Below are positions 21,221 to 32,639 of a stretch of 64,000 nt of DNA, in pieces. The notes below the pieces were generated by a model. The model worked only from the letters and a program-made list of their open reading frames with translations. It was not told the origin of the DNA and made no database searches. The DNA is from Euborellia annulipes (taxonomy: Eukaryota > Arthropoda > Insecta > Dermaptera > Anisolabididae). Location: contig JAKCPI010002671.1 in the NCBI GenBank assembly GCA_023213315.1, positions 62,001 through 126,000 on the forward strand, given 5' to 3'. Each line of letters opens with the position of its first letter. Within the stretch, counting starts at the first letter, position 1. A program made the translations under genes and the position numbers.

Positions 21221-21985
21221 AAATCTGGTGTGACTGGTCGCACAGAACACAACTTTCTCTTACTTTCGGTAATTGTAAGTTGTGTTCTGTGCTTATCACA
21301 CGAGATTTTTTGTGTCGACATATATTTAGTCTCGGTCTGTTCAAGGTGTAAATTTTATAAAAATGGGAAAATATTTATATTTTGCTACCGTAGTAACAAT
21401 TTCTCCTATCTTTCCTATGAAGTACACAGGGCTGGACTGGAAACACATTTAAGCCCGAAAAATATAGGTGTCGAAGGTCGTATATTAAATTTAAGGAAAA
21501 AAAGTAGGGTCCACATTAGTAATTTATAAACATATTTATTAAAATAGTAAAAAAGATTTTTTTGAATAATTGCAACAAAATTTAGTACATGGTGAAGTAA
21601 AAACCTTAAATATATTTGAGGGAGCTCCGGGATATTCTCGGTATCTAGGTGGGCCAGTCCAGCACTGGAAGAACAAGACTAAAATGTCAAACAATTTTGA
21701 GGGAATAAAGAAAATTTATATTTTAAAGAGGATCTAAAAATGATTTATGAATTTGAATCAAAATAGTTGGAACGAATTTTGAGAAAATTAATAAAACTGG
21801 AAAAGTACATCAGTAAAGTACTCGTACTTTTTGTTCAAAAGCTCACCTAACAAAATATAAAAAATTGAACCTCCTATTTTTTTCGTCAGGAACCTACTAT
21901 TTTGGGCTCAGGGGTCATAAAAACATGTATTTCCATCAAAATCTCGACATCGAATTTCTGACAAAAATCCAATACCTTATAGTTT
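21221..21985 (+). repeat. Foldback family X copy with nested hAT MITE
   Basis: It begins at the central hairpin (AAAATCTGGTGTGACTGG...CACAACTTTCTCTTAC...CACACGAGATTTTTTGTG). It then follows the right arm (ATATATTTAGTC, GGGAAAATATTTATATTTTG, AAAGTACATCAGTAAAGTAC) to ATCTCGACATCGAATTTCTG. The left arm is absent and the outer end is lost near 21985. A 241-bp hAT-like element interrupts it at 21427. Confidence 0.75.
21427..21667. mobile_element. hAT-like MITE (CAGGGCTGGACTGG ends)
   Basis: Left end CAGGGCTGGACTGG, right end CCAGTCCAGCACTG. Flanking 8-mers GAAGTACA and GAAGAACA match at seven of eight positions. It splits the X arm exactly between TATGAAGTACA and AAGACTAAAATG, which are continuous in the 38 kb copy. 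Length 241 bp; no transposase. Confidence 0.8.
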
Positions 21986-22374
21986 CGGAGCGTGGGGGGG
22001 GGGGTAGTTCTATGTTGTGACACAATATTTGTAGCGGCTAATTACGAAATTGAATGATTTTAATCGTAGAGCCCCTAATCAACTAGGATTCATCGATTTA
22101 ATCTGATTGGCTAATCGAATTTTAATTTTATTATATCCTGGTATGGTAATATCCAGCCAGGCTAAATGCCAATTGATAAAATAAAATAAATTTTCTAATG
22201 GCTTAATTAAAAAAAAATATTGATATATGTTCAAATTTAAAATTTTATCGTTTAATTGAGATGTTTAAAAAGAGCAAGATGAATTTTTCTGGATGAATCC
22301 AACATAAAAAAAAAGATAAAAAAAAAAACAGAACAAATGTGAAATAATGTAATGCAAAGTGAATCCACACCGAA
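21986..22374. other. Spacer with shared GTAGTTCTATGTTGTGACA block
   Basis: A G run followed by GTAGTTCTATGTTGTGACAC at about 22001-22024 recurs in reverse at 29874-29905, so both are fragments of one repeat. The remainder is AT-rich. Confidence 0.45.
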
Positions 22375-22870
22375 TTAGATCCGGCCGACGTCTCTGCATA
22401 ATGCAAACGAATTAGATTTCTTCTCTCTTACGTTTTTTTTTTTTTTTTTTTTTTTTGTTCTTTTGTTCTTGTTTGCAGCGCCACATGTCGACACATTTCC
22501 ATATCCTCTCTCTCTCTCTCTCGTTCCAGCAACAGTGTAACTTTTCTTAATTTTCATCCTCTATGAGGGTGAGTTTTTTTTTTTTCCTCTGACTTCACAG
22601 TTTTTTGTTTCTTTGGCGAAGTAAGCTCCCTCTTGGGCGCAATATCGACGTTGTTGGCTGCGCACCTCGTTCGGCCCTTTTCGGCTCCAATCGCCGTTCA
22701 TCGGCTTGCGCCCTTATCTTTCGCCGCCGCCCTCTCTCCTCCCTATAATCTACTCGGCACCCCCCTCTGTTTTCCCCTCCTCCTCTCTACCCCATTCCTT
22801 TGCAAAGTTTACTTAACTTTTTACGTCACGTTCCGACCTGAAGAAATTTTGATCGGGAACACCAACTAAT
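22375..22870. promoter_or_regulatory. GC-rich island with CT tract and CRE-like site
   Basis: One of the most GC-rich unique stretches here. It has a (CT)n tract at 22506-22523, TTTGGCGAA (E2F-like), CpG-containing runs and TTACGTCACG at about 22822 (CRE/ATF-like). A 78-codon frame (22633-22869) starts only at TTG and looks compositional. A promoter or enhancer is the simplest guess. Confidence 0.3.
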
Positions 22871-24081
22871 TAGCCAGGCAAATATTTCCCTCTTAAATTA
22901 AAGAGGCTCTTTTTTGTGACCAATTTTATTGCCGTCTGATGAGAGCACTTTTCGTTTCTAATATTGCTTTTCTAATTAATTAAAAAAAAAAAAAAAAAAT
23001 TATACATGCATAGTAATTTTAACCCAATATAAAATAAATAACCGTACTAATGAGATATGAGATTAGAAGTATTAAATACTGTTCTTAAACTTCACAGATG
23101 TTGGCAACCCTTTAATCTCTGTCAAAATAGTTTACAGTATGGCAAGTAGTAATATGCATATATATTTGGACTTTATCTTCTTTATTTATTGTCAGATTAT
23201 TAAGCACTATAAAAAACAATTAAATGTTTGTTAATTAATTCTCAGCAGGGTCGAACTTGTTTCCTTGGACACCTTCCTCAAAAAAAGTTTGTTTGAAAAT
23301 GAACTTGTAAATGTCCAAATAAAAAGAGACAAAAAAATAAATAGTGTAGATACGGTAATCATATCGTTCATTTGCTCCAAGAGTGTCATAACTCAAAATT
23401 TCTATTTTTTCAAAAGATCAAAAAAACAAAATAAAATTTTTACACATTTATGTAGAAATTCGAATTAAAAATGGTAGCTAAATACATTAATTCTTTATTA
23501 TTGGGAATATCACTGGTACACCTTCCAGAAAGCTTCTTTTTAACTGAAATATTACTTTTTTGAAGTAGACAAAGGAGTTAAAAAAAAAATTTGCGAATCA
23601 AAAAAATTAGATATTATGCTGAGAGTTTGAAAAGCTCAGATATGTCACTCTGCCAGATAATAGAGCTTTTTTTAATTGTCCTTACTGTACCACTAACTCA
23701 ATAAGGGCGATTTTTGAAATTAATTAGATTAGCGGGTTAAGATTCCATTATTGATCACTAAAAAGAATTTGGCTTATTAAAAGGAACATATGAGGCTTTG
23801 AACCTTTCAACACTGTTAAAAACTTTCAAGGGGGATATTCATTCAAATGGAGCAGTTTAAGACAATTTGAGTTCAAATCTACTGCTAAAAATTTATCCAA
23901 CATTATTTCATAAATGACTGAAGTCATAGTATTTGCAGGAACCAATTGACCTTTTAAAATTTAAATTTTTGTCTCTCCTTTTATAAATTAATATTAAACA
24001 TTAAGTTATATGTTTAAAAATTTTTATAATTTTATCATAATTCAACACTCAAGTATCATCATCCAACTAGATTTGGTTGTT
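22871..24081. other. AT-rich spacer
   Basis: No element or gene recognised. The 67-codon frame at 23265 is Lys/Asn/Ser-rich. Confidence 0.4.
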
Positions 24082-24305
24082 CGTGGCGTTTTGGGGGGGG
24101 GGGGGGCTTTGCCCCCCCCAAGGGCTCTGTTTTTATAAAATTTTATATTATTCTAAATAAAATACTCCAAAATACATCTACGAGTATACAAATTGTACAA
24201 AATTAAACAATTAATTAAATTAAAAATGTTTTGGCAAATTTGAGTGTTTGTAAGTAAATTTTAAGAAAAAAATTTCCCAAAAAAAATAAAAAAAAAACGC
24301 CACTG
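24082..24305. mobile_element. hAT-like MITE, family C reference copy
   Basis: Left GTGGCGTTTTGGGG and right AACGCCACTG are inverted. A G run then C run (24093-24119) leads into AAGGGCTCTG, TATTCTAAATAAAATACTCC and TTTGTAAGTAAATTTTAAG. The same order, partly in reverse, is seen at 12544-12903 and 13162-13682. No target duplication is resolved. Confidence 0.65.
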
Positions 24306-24380
24306 GTTAAATCACTTCTAATGATGATACATGAATGTCGAAATGCGGATTAAGTGTTAATTTATAATCAATAAATATTT
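24306..24380 (+). repeat. Retroelement-tail-like motif (GATGATAC...GTCGAAATG)
   Basis: TTCTAATGATGATACATGAA then TGTCGAAATGCGGATTAAGT matches the pattern at 41512-41550 (CTGAAGATGACAC...GTGTCGAAATGCGC). A small stem separates GATGA from CGAAA. It is one of six similar loci; see findings. Confidence 0.45.
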
Positions 24381-25350
24381 TCAAACATGAAAAATTTGTA
24401 TATTTAATTTCAATTGACCTTTTTTATGGAGAATTTTTTTACTGTTAGCTTTGATAAAATTATTCGACCTTATTTATGGAGAGGGGAGATAGAATTTTTT
24501 TGTAATATCGCTGATTTTCTTCTAATCCTTGCAACTCCCAAAACAAGTTTTATGTACTGTACCACTTACTAATTTCTTCTTTTCAATTAAAACTCAAAGA
24601 AGATCAAATTAAAAAAAAAAAAAAAACTTTCGTTAAGACTACTAATTTCCATAATAAAATTTTATTTACTCCCAAGAGATAAAAGTAGCTTATAATTAGT
24701 AGTCTATAATAATATACTAATAAATACAAATTTAAATATTTTATGATAGTAGAAATACTGTACATAAACACTTTTTTTTAAATATTTTGAATGTCATTCG
24801 TTCTTGTTATGTTGTTGTTGTTGTGATGTAGTGGGGTGAAACAAAAAGAGACATATTCAACAAGTTTAAGCAGAGGGGAAGAGGAGGGGATTAAATGCAA
24901 CGCGTGATCACTCGCTATTTTGTCTATTTTTTCTTTCCTTTTTTTTTTTATTTTTAACTAGCCTAAATAAATTGTACTTTATCAGGAAATAGACAAGTGC
25001 TTGTGATTTTTATTTATCAAATAAAGTTTAAAATAACGATTCTTAAAATAATTTTCATTTGATCAAGTGATAAGTATAATAAAATATAGTAATAATTTAT
25101 TGCTCATTTGCTTGATAACTCTCTTAAAAATAATTGAAGCCAGATTTTGTTTTTTTGAGGGTAATTTATTTATCTTTTTACGGCAATTCAAAAGATCGAA
25201 GAATTTAAAAAAAAAGAACAATAGTTTCTTGAGGAGTTGTGAAATTTAAAAAAATTTTAATAAAAGAAAATGACCATAGAGAAACAATAAATAACTTTAA
25301 ATTAATAACAGATTTAAATTGAAACATTATAAAAAATTTTTAGAATGAAT
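24381..25350. other. AT-rich spacer
   Basis: Only homopolymers and a GTTGTTGTTGTTGTG microsatellite near 24809. No gene. Confidence 0.4.
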
Positions 25351-25590
25351 TGAGGTGTCGATTAGCCGATGGGATAAAATAGTTAAGTTTATAATCCAGA
25401 GTTAAAGTCAACTCGAGTTCAAATCCAATTCAGGGCAAAAAATTATTTATTTGAGATGCCTTTTTCTGAGGAAGGAAATGGGAACCCACTTTAGCACTAT
25501 TCCCATGAAGGCTACTTCTCAGAGTAACCAACAACGTGTCGGTTCTGAAACTAATGACTAAAGAGAAAATGAATTAAAAGTAATCAAAAA
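25351..25590 (+). mobile_element. SINE C: tRNA-like head with RTE-like 3' part
   Basis: The head has GTGTCGATTAGCCGATGGGA (A-box region, tRNA-Ser-like) and GAGTTCAAATCC (B box, 25415-25426). The 3' part reads GAGGAAGGAAATGGGAACCC, then ACTTTAGCACTATTCCCATG, then CGTGTCGGTTCTGAAACTAA. This order resembles the conserved tail of RTE/BovB LINEs. I infer a SINE using an RTE-type LINE. It is the only copy in the window. Confidence 0.6.
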
Positions 25591-26435
25591 AGTAAAAACA
25601 GTGATATGTTTCAATTTATTTTTGATAAAATAGATTCTATATCAAGTATTTAGTTCAATAAATATTAGTTATATAGTCTATTAAAATATATCACCTAGTA
25701 TTTTTGATTAATTTTAATTACTAATTTTTGCTTCATCTTTAATTTAAATTTTAACAGATAAAAGCACGATTTAGACTATAATAAGAGGAATATTTTTCTA
25801 TTAAAAATATTCATACAAAGAGGAATTGAAAAAACTGAAGAGATTCATCCATACCATGAAGAAATAAAGAAAGATGACAGAAAGAGACAAGCCAATAAAA
25901 CTCCCAGATTTCACAACATTAAGGTCTTTATTGGACACCATCATCAGATGATAGAAAGTTTCGATATGTACCGGTCAATATTAATTTACTCAATCGTAAT
26001 TGTAGAAGTAACATAACGTATTTCCAATAAAGTTTACTTTATCTTTCCACAGAATTTCACATGAATTTGAGGTGTTATTATTAATTTACTATTAATATAT
26101 CATCATTTAGAAGCAACATGTTCAACTAAACAATATTTGTTAAATAATTTAATTATTTTTACTTAAAAAAAAAATGAAATTACTAGACAGTTTTGGAAGT
26201 TGATCACACGAATCTAAGGACAGTAGGAGTATTTATATTTTTCCATCACTAGAAAAAAAAATATCGTTATTTAATTAATATATCTATCCAAAATAGTTTT
26301 TTCGGCTTAAGGCGTTCGCAGGTTTTTCTCATGCAGGCGGACGGGCACAGGATTTTTACACAGTTGGGGGCAACGAGCACATTCAAGACTAAGTTACGAT
26401 AATCAGTATGTTTGATATATCAATAATGGGGTTCA
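25591..26435. other. AT-rich spacer with one tail-like motif
   Basis: At 25935-25985, CATCAGATGATAGAAAGTTT then CGATATGTACC follows the GATG-stem-CGA pattern shared with five other loci. The rest is featureless. Confidence 0.35.
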
Positions 26436-26560
26436 GGCATCTCTTAAGTCATTTGGTTCCAAATGCCTTCAATAAAATTATCGACGGCAGGGTCGGACTC
26501 GAGACATTCGGTATAGAAGGTAGGACGCTACCAGCTACTCTAAGCCCCTTGGGCTTTTGA
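26436..26560 (-). mobile_element. SINE A, 5' half
   Basis: On the minus strand it reads GCCCAAGGGGCTTAGAGTAG, then CTACCTTCTATACCGAATGT, then a TCGAGTCCGACCCTGCCG B-box region and the ATTTTATTGAAGGCATTTGG palindrome, ending AGATGCCTGAACCCC. It lacks the 3' tail. Confidence 0.75.
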
Positions 26561-26929
26561 TTCATTTTATAAGTATATTTTAATTATTGCAGAGGGGTTA
26601 ACTAATTTAGTATCATTATACCTATATTGAGGACGCCCATATTCACGGCTAAAGAGAAAAGATTCCTTTTCAGATTTATTATATTTTTCCAATATATTTT
26701 AATTAAAAACTAACAAAAAAAAATCGATTACCATTACAAAAGAAAGTAATTTTATGCAATCCAGATGGTTGTTCTAAAAATTAGATTCTTTAAGGACTAT
26801 CTCTTTCTTTTTCTTTTTCCCTCCCACTTTTTTTTTTTGATCGGATGAATTTAACAATCATAAAACTCAATGAAGGATAAGTTGATGAAGTTTTTCAGAA
26901 GGCCCTTATAAAAATAAACCGAAATATTT
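26561..26929. other. AT-rich spacer
   Basis: Nothing recognised. Confidence 0.4.
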
Positions 26930-27215
26930 TGGGGGTAGTTCGGAGTGGTATCCAGCGTAATTAAGCCGCTGAGGAGATGGGGTTAATTAAGACTGCGGGT
27001 CGTTGCCCCATCCCCTCTCAAGGGCACAACGCACCATCTGCGGACGCCTCCCCCTTCCTCAGGAGCTTGCCTGGAGATGCTTTAATTATCTCAGTCTTCC
27101 CCCTCCCCTACCCTTTCACCCACAGCCTCCCCATGGAGCCAAAGGAGTGGAGATAAAAGAAATTCTAATCGTCGTTACGTGCGGATATACTCTCTTCTTT
27201 CATGTTTATTTTAGC
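26930..27215. promoter_or_regulatory. GC-richer unique island with TAAT sites
   Basis: Non-repetitive, with GCGTAATTAAGCCGCTGAGG, GGGGTTAATTAAG and TTTAATTATC homeodomain-type cores among CCCCTCCC blocks. The 71-codon frame at 27003 begins with TTG and is not convincing. It is an enhancer candidate by composition and motif content only. Confidence 0.25.
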
Positions 27216-28597
27216 TGAGAGATAATCAAATTTATAATTTCAACTATGTATTTCTAAAAGACAAAAAGAAGAATATTATCAAAAAATATAATAAATAAAT
27301 AAATAACGTGTGTTATATATATATGTATAAGGGCTATGTTTAATTTTTAGATTAATAATAACACAGTCAAAAGCGGATTCAAAAGGTCAGGGACGTAGCC
27401 AGGTCGAGTCTATGGGGCACCTATCTCTAAATGATCAAGAATATAGCCTACTATTAAGATGTAGAAAAATTTGCCCAAAATATATATCTGGTTATGTAAT
27501 GTCTTTTAACAAATTTAAAGAAAATACTCTAAAATTTATTTAAAAAAAAATTTAATTAATATCTCTGATAATATCTGATCGACTATGAAATTTTGTTATT
27601 TTTTTCAGTGTCAAGAAAAAGATCTTTTGTAAGTTTTTAAAAAAATTTATTAAAAATAAAAAAGACTTGTTTAAAGTATAAAAAAAAAAAAAAAATTGAT
27701 GAATTTAATTTCGAGATAATAAATTATTTAAAAACAAATAAATCGTTTTTAATTGGTTATTTTTATAGCATTAATTAACATTGAAAAAATTAATTTTGGC
27801 TATTAAATTTTATCTGAATTCAATAATAACAACAACACGAAAAAGGTACCTTGTGACCTTTGAATCAGCTCTAGAGATCTGGATCCATTCAAGAACCGAC
27901 ATTAAAAAAAATTATTCAGCAATAAAAACAAAAAAAAAAAGATAGGTAACTTATATGATATTTAACACACATAAAAAAATAAATAGTATAAAAATTTTAA
28001 AAATGTGCAATATATTAATGTAATCTATTACAATCTAATTTAATACAATATAATTTATTAATGTAATCTATTTCTCCAATTGAAGAAATACTAAATTGAC
28101 CCAGTACTGGAGAGGAGCTTCATAAATTGTGTCAATATATTGACAATTAAATATTCAATCACTACATAATTTTTAAAGTTTTCCATTTATTTTAAATGAA
28201 TAAAACACGTCCTTTTAATAAACTGCTTGAAATAACCTATTTGAAAGAGAGGTTTGAAATTTGTGGTATGTTTACATGAAGGACGGACGTTTTCAATATA
28301 TTTAGCTTCTAGTAATGTCATCTATGTGTCAGTCTACGAACTTTCTGAAAGATGTATGTGTCGATATAAATACTTTGAAAATAAACTAATTTAGGGAATT
28401 TACACTGATTTAAGAGAAGAACAAAAAACAAAAGCGGGTTGTGTAGCTAGTTTACAAAAAATTATAATTTCAGATGCCCAAAGAAAAAAAAATTATCAAT
28501 TTTGTAATCAAACTGTACCTTTAGAAATACAATTCAAATCAATTAAAAAGAATCTCTTTAATGAAAAATAAGCTAGCAAGTGATGTATGTTGTCAAA
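27216..28597. other. AT-rich spacer with one hAT-like end
   Basis: CAGGGACGTAGCCAGG at 27388-27403 resembles a hAT terminus with no visible partner. The rest is AT-rich; all frames are short. Confidence 0.35.
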
Positions 28598-28672
28598 TTA
28601 AATTAAGAGAGAGAGAGAGAGAGAGAGAGAGCAAGCAAGAAACAAAAGATAATTGACCTTGAGAGAGAGAAA
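28598..28672. repeat. (GA)n microsatellite
   Basis: A GAGAGA run of about 30 bp at 28602-28632, with a second GAGAGAGAA at 28659-28670. Confidence 0.85.
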
Positions 28673-29109
28673 CTGATTCAATTGAAGATTTGTTTCTTTC
28701 CTTTTCCTTTAATAAAATTACTTTGCTCGTAAAAAGTTTGTTTAATTATACTTAATAAAAAAATAAAATGTTTTTAAATAATTTGATAACTTAATCTAAA
28801 TTTTAATAATTCTGACGAGCTTTATTTTATGTCTATTACTTCCGGATGGAACTAGTTTCGCAATAGGTAGTCCAGGGGACGAACAAAATGTCAATTTTTA
28901 AAAAATTTCTTAAGATTCTATTCAAATTTAGTATAATCGTTCTTGAGAGAAATCAGAGAAAGAATCATGAGTTGATTCTATCTCCCTCAAAATAAGAAAT
29001 TCGGACGTAACTAGGACAGTTTCGGAAAATATAAAAATGTTTGTATATTATTACTTTTGTTTGTAAAGGGATATTAATGATCTATTAAATAATAGCCTAT
29101 GTATTATAA
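28673..29109. other. AT-rich spacer
   Basis: No element or gene recognised. Confidence 0.4.
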
Positions 29110-29255
29110 AAGAAAAGCTGTGACACAGAAGTAGAGGTCTCGCCTCTAGAGCTAACATTGTAAGATTCGGAAGTTACTTCCGGTCCAGAATATCTATCAA
29201 TTAATTTAGAAAAATAAAGAATTGGTCTAAATAGCCAGAACATTTATTATTTAGC
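29110..29255 (+). mobile_element. SINE B-like, strongly diverged
   Basis: GTGACACAGAAGTAGAGGTC at the A-box position, then a decayed middle, and AATTGGTCTAAATAGCCAGA at the position of the conserved 3' block. Weakly supported. Confidence 0.4.
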
Positions 29256-29394
29256 AAAATTTTGAGACTAAAGCCCGGCAGCCCAAATAGCACATGCTTA
29301 CTAAACTTTTTCTGATTAAAACCTTTAATTTTTATTTCGATATATCTTGAAATTTATATTAAAAAGATAAATTTTTATGGATATTATTTTGTCA

Positions 29395-29790
29395 AAGGTC
29401 GTTCGGCCTATTGTCTGTTTTGAAAAAAGTATTTATCACACAGACAAGCTGCCATTTGAGCTGCCTAACTACCGGGTACATTTATATCAACAACTTTTAC
29501 CATTTTATATCTTATAGTAGGCTATTGGGTATTATATTCAATAGACTATTAAAGTATTTATTATTAAGTAAAATACTAAATAAAAAGATTTTCAAAGATT
29601 TTCTATCTTGTCTAGGGGCAGAAAAAGCTCTAGTGAATTAATTCATTCACTAGGGCTTTTTCTTTTTTAATTCAATTTTATTAATTAGTGAAGTAAGAGA
29701 GTGTAGTTAAAGTATATGATCTCTGGAAGTTAGGCAACCCAAATTACTTAGTTATTAATGAATTTTTCGATTAATTGCTTCTGTCGATCT
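29395..29790. repeat. Inverted-repeat family Z
   Basis: The left arm (CATTTGAGCTGCCTAACTAC) is the complement of the right arm (TGGAAGTTAGGCAACCCAAA). The right arm continues to GAATTTTTCGATTAATTGCT. Related single arms lie at 16922-17035, 47275-47345 and 62228-62310. The interior also holds an inverted GAAAAAGC...TAGTGAATTA pair (29622-29662). Non-coding, probably an old MITE family. Confidence 0.5.
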
Positions 29791-29844
29791 TTTGAGCAAA
29801 GGGGTTTTTGGCGATTTTCTAGCCTCCCCTCCCATCTCACAGTT

Positions 29845-30060
29845 AGTCACATACAAACAAACCCCCCTACAAATATTATGTCACAACATAGAACTATCCC
29901 CCCCAGAATAAAATTTCTCATACAAAATTCATTTTACCTTTTTAGTCGTGACTTAAATAACACTCCAAATCATTCGACTTATTTTTTTTTTTTCAACTTT
30001 GAATAGTTATGCCACACTTAGAGAAACCCTCTGGTCCCCCATGTCACAATTAGTAACGTT
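29845..30060. repeat. C-run-rich repeat fragments
   Basis: ATATTATGTCACAACATAGA followed by ACTATCCCCCCC is the reverse of the block near 22001. Similar C-rich strings (ACCCCTCCCACCCCC) continue into the next element. Probably remnants of one or two MITEs. Confidence 0.4.
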
Positions 30061-30097
30061 TTGTACAGACCCCTCCCACCCCCAACGCTTTACGTAA

Positions 30098-30387
30098 GGG
30101 AACGTACAAGTATTACGTAACGCAATTTGGAGGGGAGGGGGTCTCGTAAAGCGTTACCATGCGTTACAAAGGGGGAGGGGAGGGGGTTGAACAACGCGTT
30201 ACGTAACTGCTATTTTTGCGACTTTCCGGTACTTTGCGCAACATAATTGTGACTTTTAGAAAATAATGCCACTTGATCGTTACGTAACGTCTAGGGGGGA
30301 GGGTCCAGAAAAATGTTATGACATAGGGGGGGAGGGGGGGGGTCAAAAATCTTCAAAAATTGCGTTACGTAATACTTGTATGCTCCC
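30098..30387. mobile_element. PIF/Harbinger-like MITE (GGGAACGTACAAG ends)
   Basis: Left GGGAACGTACAAGTATTACG and right TACTTGTATGCTCCC are inverted repeats, and ACGTAACGC continues the match inward. TAA flanks both ends (30095-30097 and 30388-30390). The interior has several GCGTTACGTAAC strings and G-rich runs. Length 290 bp; no transposase. The class is inferred from the TWA duplication. Confidence 0.65.
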
Positions 30388-31320
30388 TAATATGTGGACG
30401 ACCCGAAACCACTTATTTTTAATTGTTAATTTTTAAAGGAGATTTAACACATTACAGTATTGTATTGTTTTTCTTGTTTTTATTTTGTAGTTTATATTTT
30501 TTGTTTGTAGTCTATACAAGACTGTGAGTCCTGGTAGGTTTCCTGGCCGAAATTCAAATAAAGGAGAAAAAAACAGTACATGAATTCATCTAAAAACCTA
30601 TTAGTGATTAGGTGATTTGTATTGCCTAGAATTCAGGGAACAATCACTATATTTTCTAAAGTAAATAAGAATTTAATTTCTCAATTAATCAGGTGACATA
30701 AATTTTATAACTTTTTGGGGAAAAAAAATTATTATGAAATAAAAGTCATTAGTATTTTTTTTTTCATTGATATGCCACATGTTATCATTTATTGTTATAA
30801 AAAACCTATAATACGAGCCACACTTACAAGATACAGGCGTCAGCACGACCTCGTCCCAATTTTTTTTTTTTTTTTTATTAACGAATAAACGAAGTAATAT
30901 TCTTGAAAGTATCTTCATTAAAGTTTAAATTTCCTGATTTTATTTTCAATTTTCGAGAAGTTATTCTCGTAAAATCTACCCTATCGCAATTAAATCAAAG
31001 TTACAACCTATTGTTATTATTATTATTAAATGTAAGTAAGAAATAAGAGACGGTAGGGAAGGGAGATAAAAACCAAGGCATCCATCCATTTGTCAAGTTG
31101 AGCAAATAAAAACAAACTTTAGCCTCTATCCACCCACAAACTACAAATAAAACTTTTAGCACGTTTAAAATAAACAGTGAATTCTTTTGTGAACACCATT
31201 TAAATAAATAAAATCCTCCCTATCTAAAATAAATCTAAGCCTAAATTAAAAATTTATTTTATTTTATGCACTACTCTAGAATTGTTTAAAGATAAAATAA
31301 TACGTAATTGAAAAAAAAAA
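30388..31320. other. AT-rich spacer
   Basis: No element or gene recognised. A TTATTATTATTATT run lies at 31012-31027. Confidence 0.4.
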
Positions 31321-31324
31321 TAGC

Positions 31325-31660
31325 AAATCTGGTGTGATTACAACACAAGCACAGTGGCGTAGTGAGCTTAACTGGAGCCCGGGGCACAATACTTTTTAGC
31401 GCCCCCCCCCCATTCGAAAACCATATATATATATATATATATAAAATATACAAAATTATTATATTACACTGGCTCTATATTTAAAATATATTTTCTAGAA
31501 TCAATAAAAATAAAAATTATCCAGCAATTTTTAGTTTTGCGGACCATTTGGCGCCCCTTTGTGAGTAGCGCCCGGGGCATGATGACCCCCCTCGCTACGC
31601 CACTGACACAGCACACAACTTTCGTTTAGCTTCGGTATTTGAAAGTAAGTGTCCCAGCAA
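31325..31660. repeat. Family X hairpin split by a hAT-like MITE
   Basis: AAATCTGGTGTGATTACAAC lies left and ACACAGCACACAACTTTCGT...TTCGGTATTTGAAAGT lies right of the insertion. Together they rebuild the X central hairpin. Confidence 0.65.
31352..31605. mobile_element. hAT-like MITE (CAGTGGCGTAG ends)
   Basis: Left CAGTGGCGTAGTGAGC, right GCTACGCCACTG, with mirrored GAGCCCGGGGCAC and GCGCCCGGGGCATG next to them. An (AT)n run sits at 31424-31442. The flanking 8-mers align only after a one-base shift, so the duplication is uncertain. Confidence 0.75.
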
Positions 31661-31919
31661 AGTTTTTCCTTGTGTTCGTTTTTTTTTACACGAACAATAC
31701 TTTCTATAAGCATATAATACCTATATACCATAGATAAGACAAAGTAAATAATGTTCCTTAGAACTGCATTCTACAAAAACTAAATGGAAATTTTATTTTA
31801 ATATTTTGTTACTATGACAAAGTAAAATTTTGACTAATGCACATTTATTCCTTGATTAGATAATCAAGAAAAATTTCATTCAAGTAATTCTATATAAAAA
31901 ATTAATAAATAATAGTATA
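31661..31919. other. AT-rich spacer
   Basis: Nothing recognised. Confidence 0.4.
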
Positions 31920-31975
31920 TCGAGAGGCTGGGATCCGAATCCGCGACCCTTGGTATAGAAGGCCCGAGGGCAATG
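31920..31975 (-). mobile_element. SINE A head fragment, inverted
   Basis: On the minus strand: GCCCTCGGGC, then CTTCTATACCAAGGGTCGCG and a GATTCGGATCCCAG B box. The A-box segment between is deleted. The tail half of a SINE A lies in the opposite orientation about 70 bp away. Confidence 0.7.
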
Positions 31976-32044
31976 AGTAAATAAATTTAACAAATTTCCT
32001 TTCAAGTTTTTCTTGAAAAAAGAGATCTGAGACGAAACTGTTAC

Positions 32045-32218
32045 CTCGAGAGACATAAATGCCTGAACCCCAATATATATATATTAATTACAACGGTTAT
32101 CTCATAAAGTCTTAAATGGCCTAAGTTGCCGAATAGACTGCGTGAATGTGTGTGTGTGAGTGTGAGTGTGAATGAGAAAAAAGTGTGAATGTTTAAAAGA
32201 AAAAAAAAAAAAGTTTTT
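32045..32218 (+). mobile_element. SINE A tail fragment
   Basis: TGCCTGAACCCCAATATATA, ACAACGGTTATCTCATAAAG, TTAAATGGCCTAAGTTGCCG and AAAAAAGTGTGAATG plus a poly(A) tail. It begins in the middle of the family consensus. Confidence 0.75.
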
Positions 32219-32639
32219 CTTTGTGACGCTTTCTAAATAGAGCTGTTAGTTTTGATTCCTATTAAAAATTATAGTTGTGATGATTTGAATGAGAAAATTA
32301 TCTTTGTTCTTTTTACTTTTTTTTATTTATTATTTTAAATGAAAGAAAATATCAATTTATTTATATAATTATATGTGTTGGGAATGTTTATTTGCAAAAT
32401 CCATCTTCTCCTCGTTTATAGGTGTAAAAAAACAAATTAGTTACAATAACCAGAAAATTTGAATGTGTAGACAACTCTAAACACAACGCAGTTACTGTTG
32501 AGTTTGTTCAGTTGGCTATATATCATTCGATGACGTAAAATGGACATTTTATTTAAACAACTCTCTCGCGTAAAATGGACAGGGATTGTGCTATGAATTC
32601 AAAAAAGTTTTAAGTAAAATAATATAATTTGTAATAAAT
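32219..32639. other. AT-rich spacer
   Basis: Two copies of CGTAAAATGGACA-like sequence (32535 and 32569) sit 34 bp apart. Nothing else. Confidence 0.35.
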
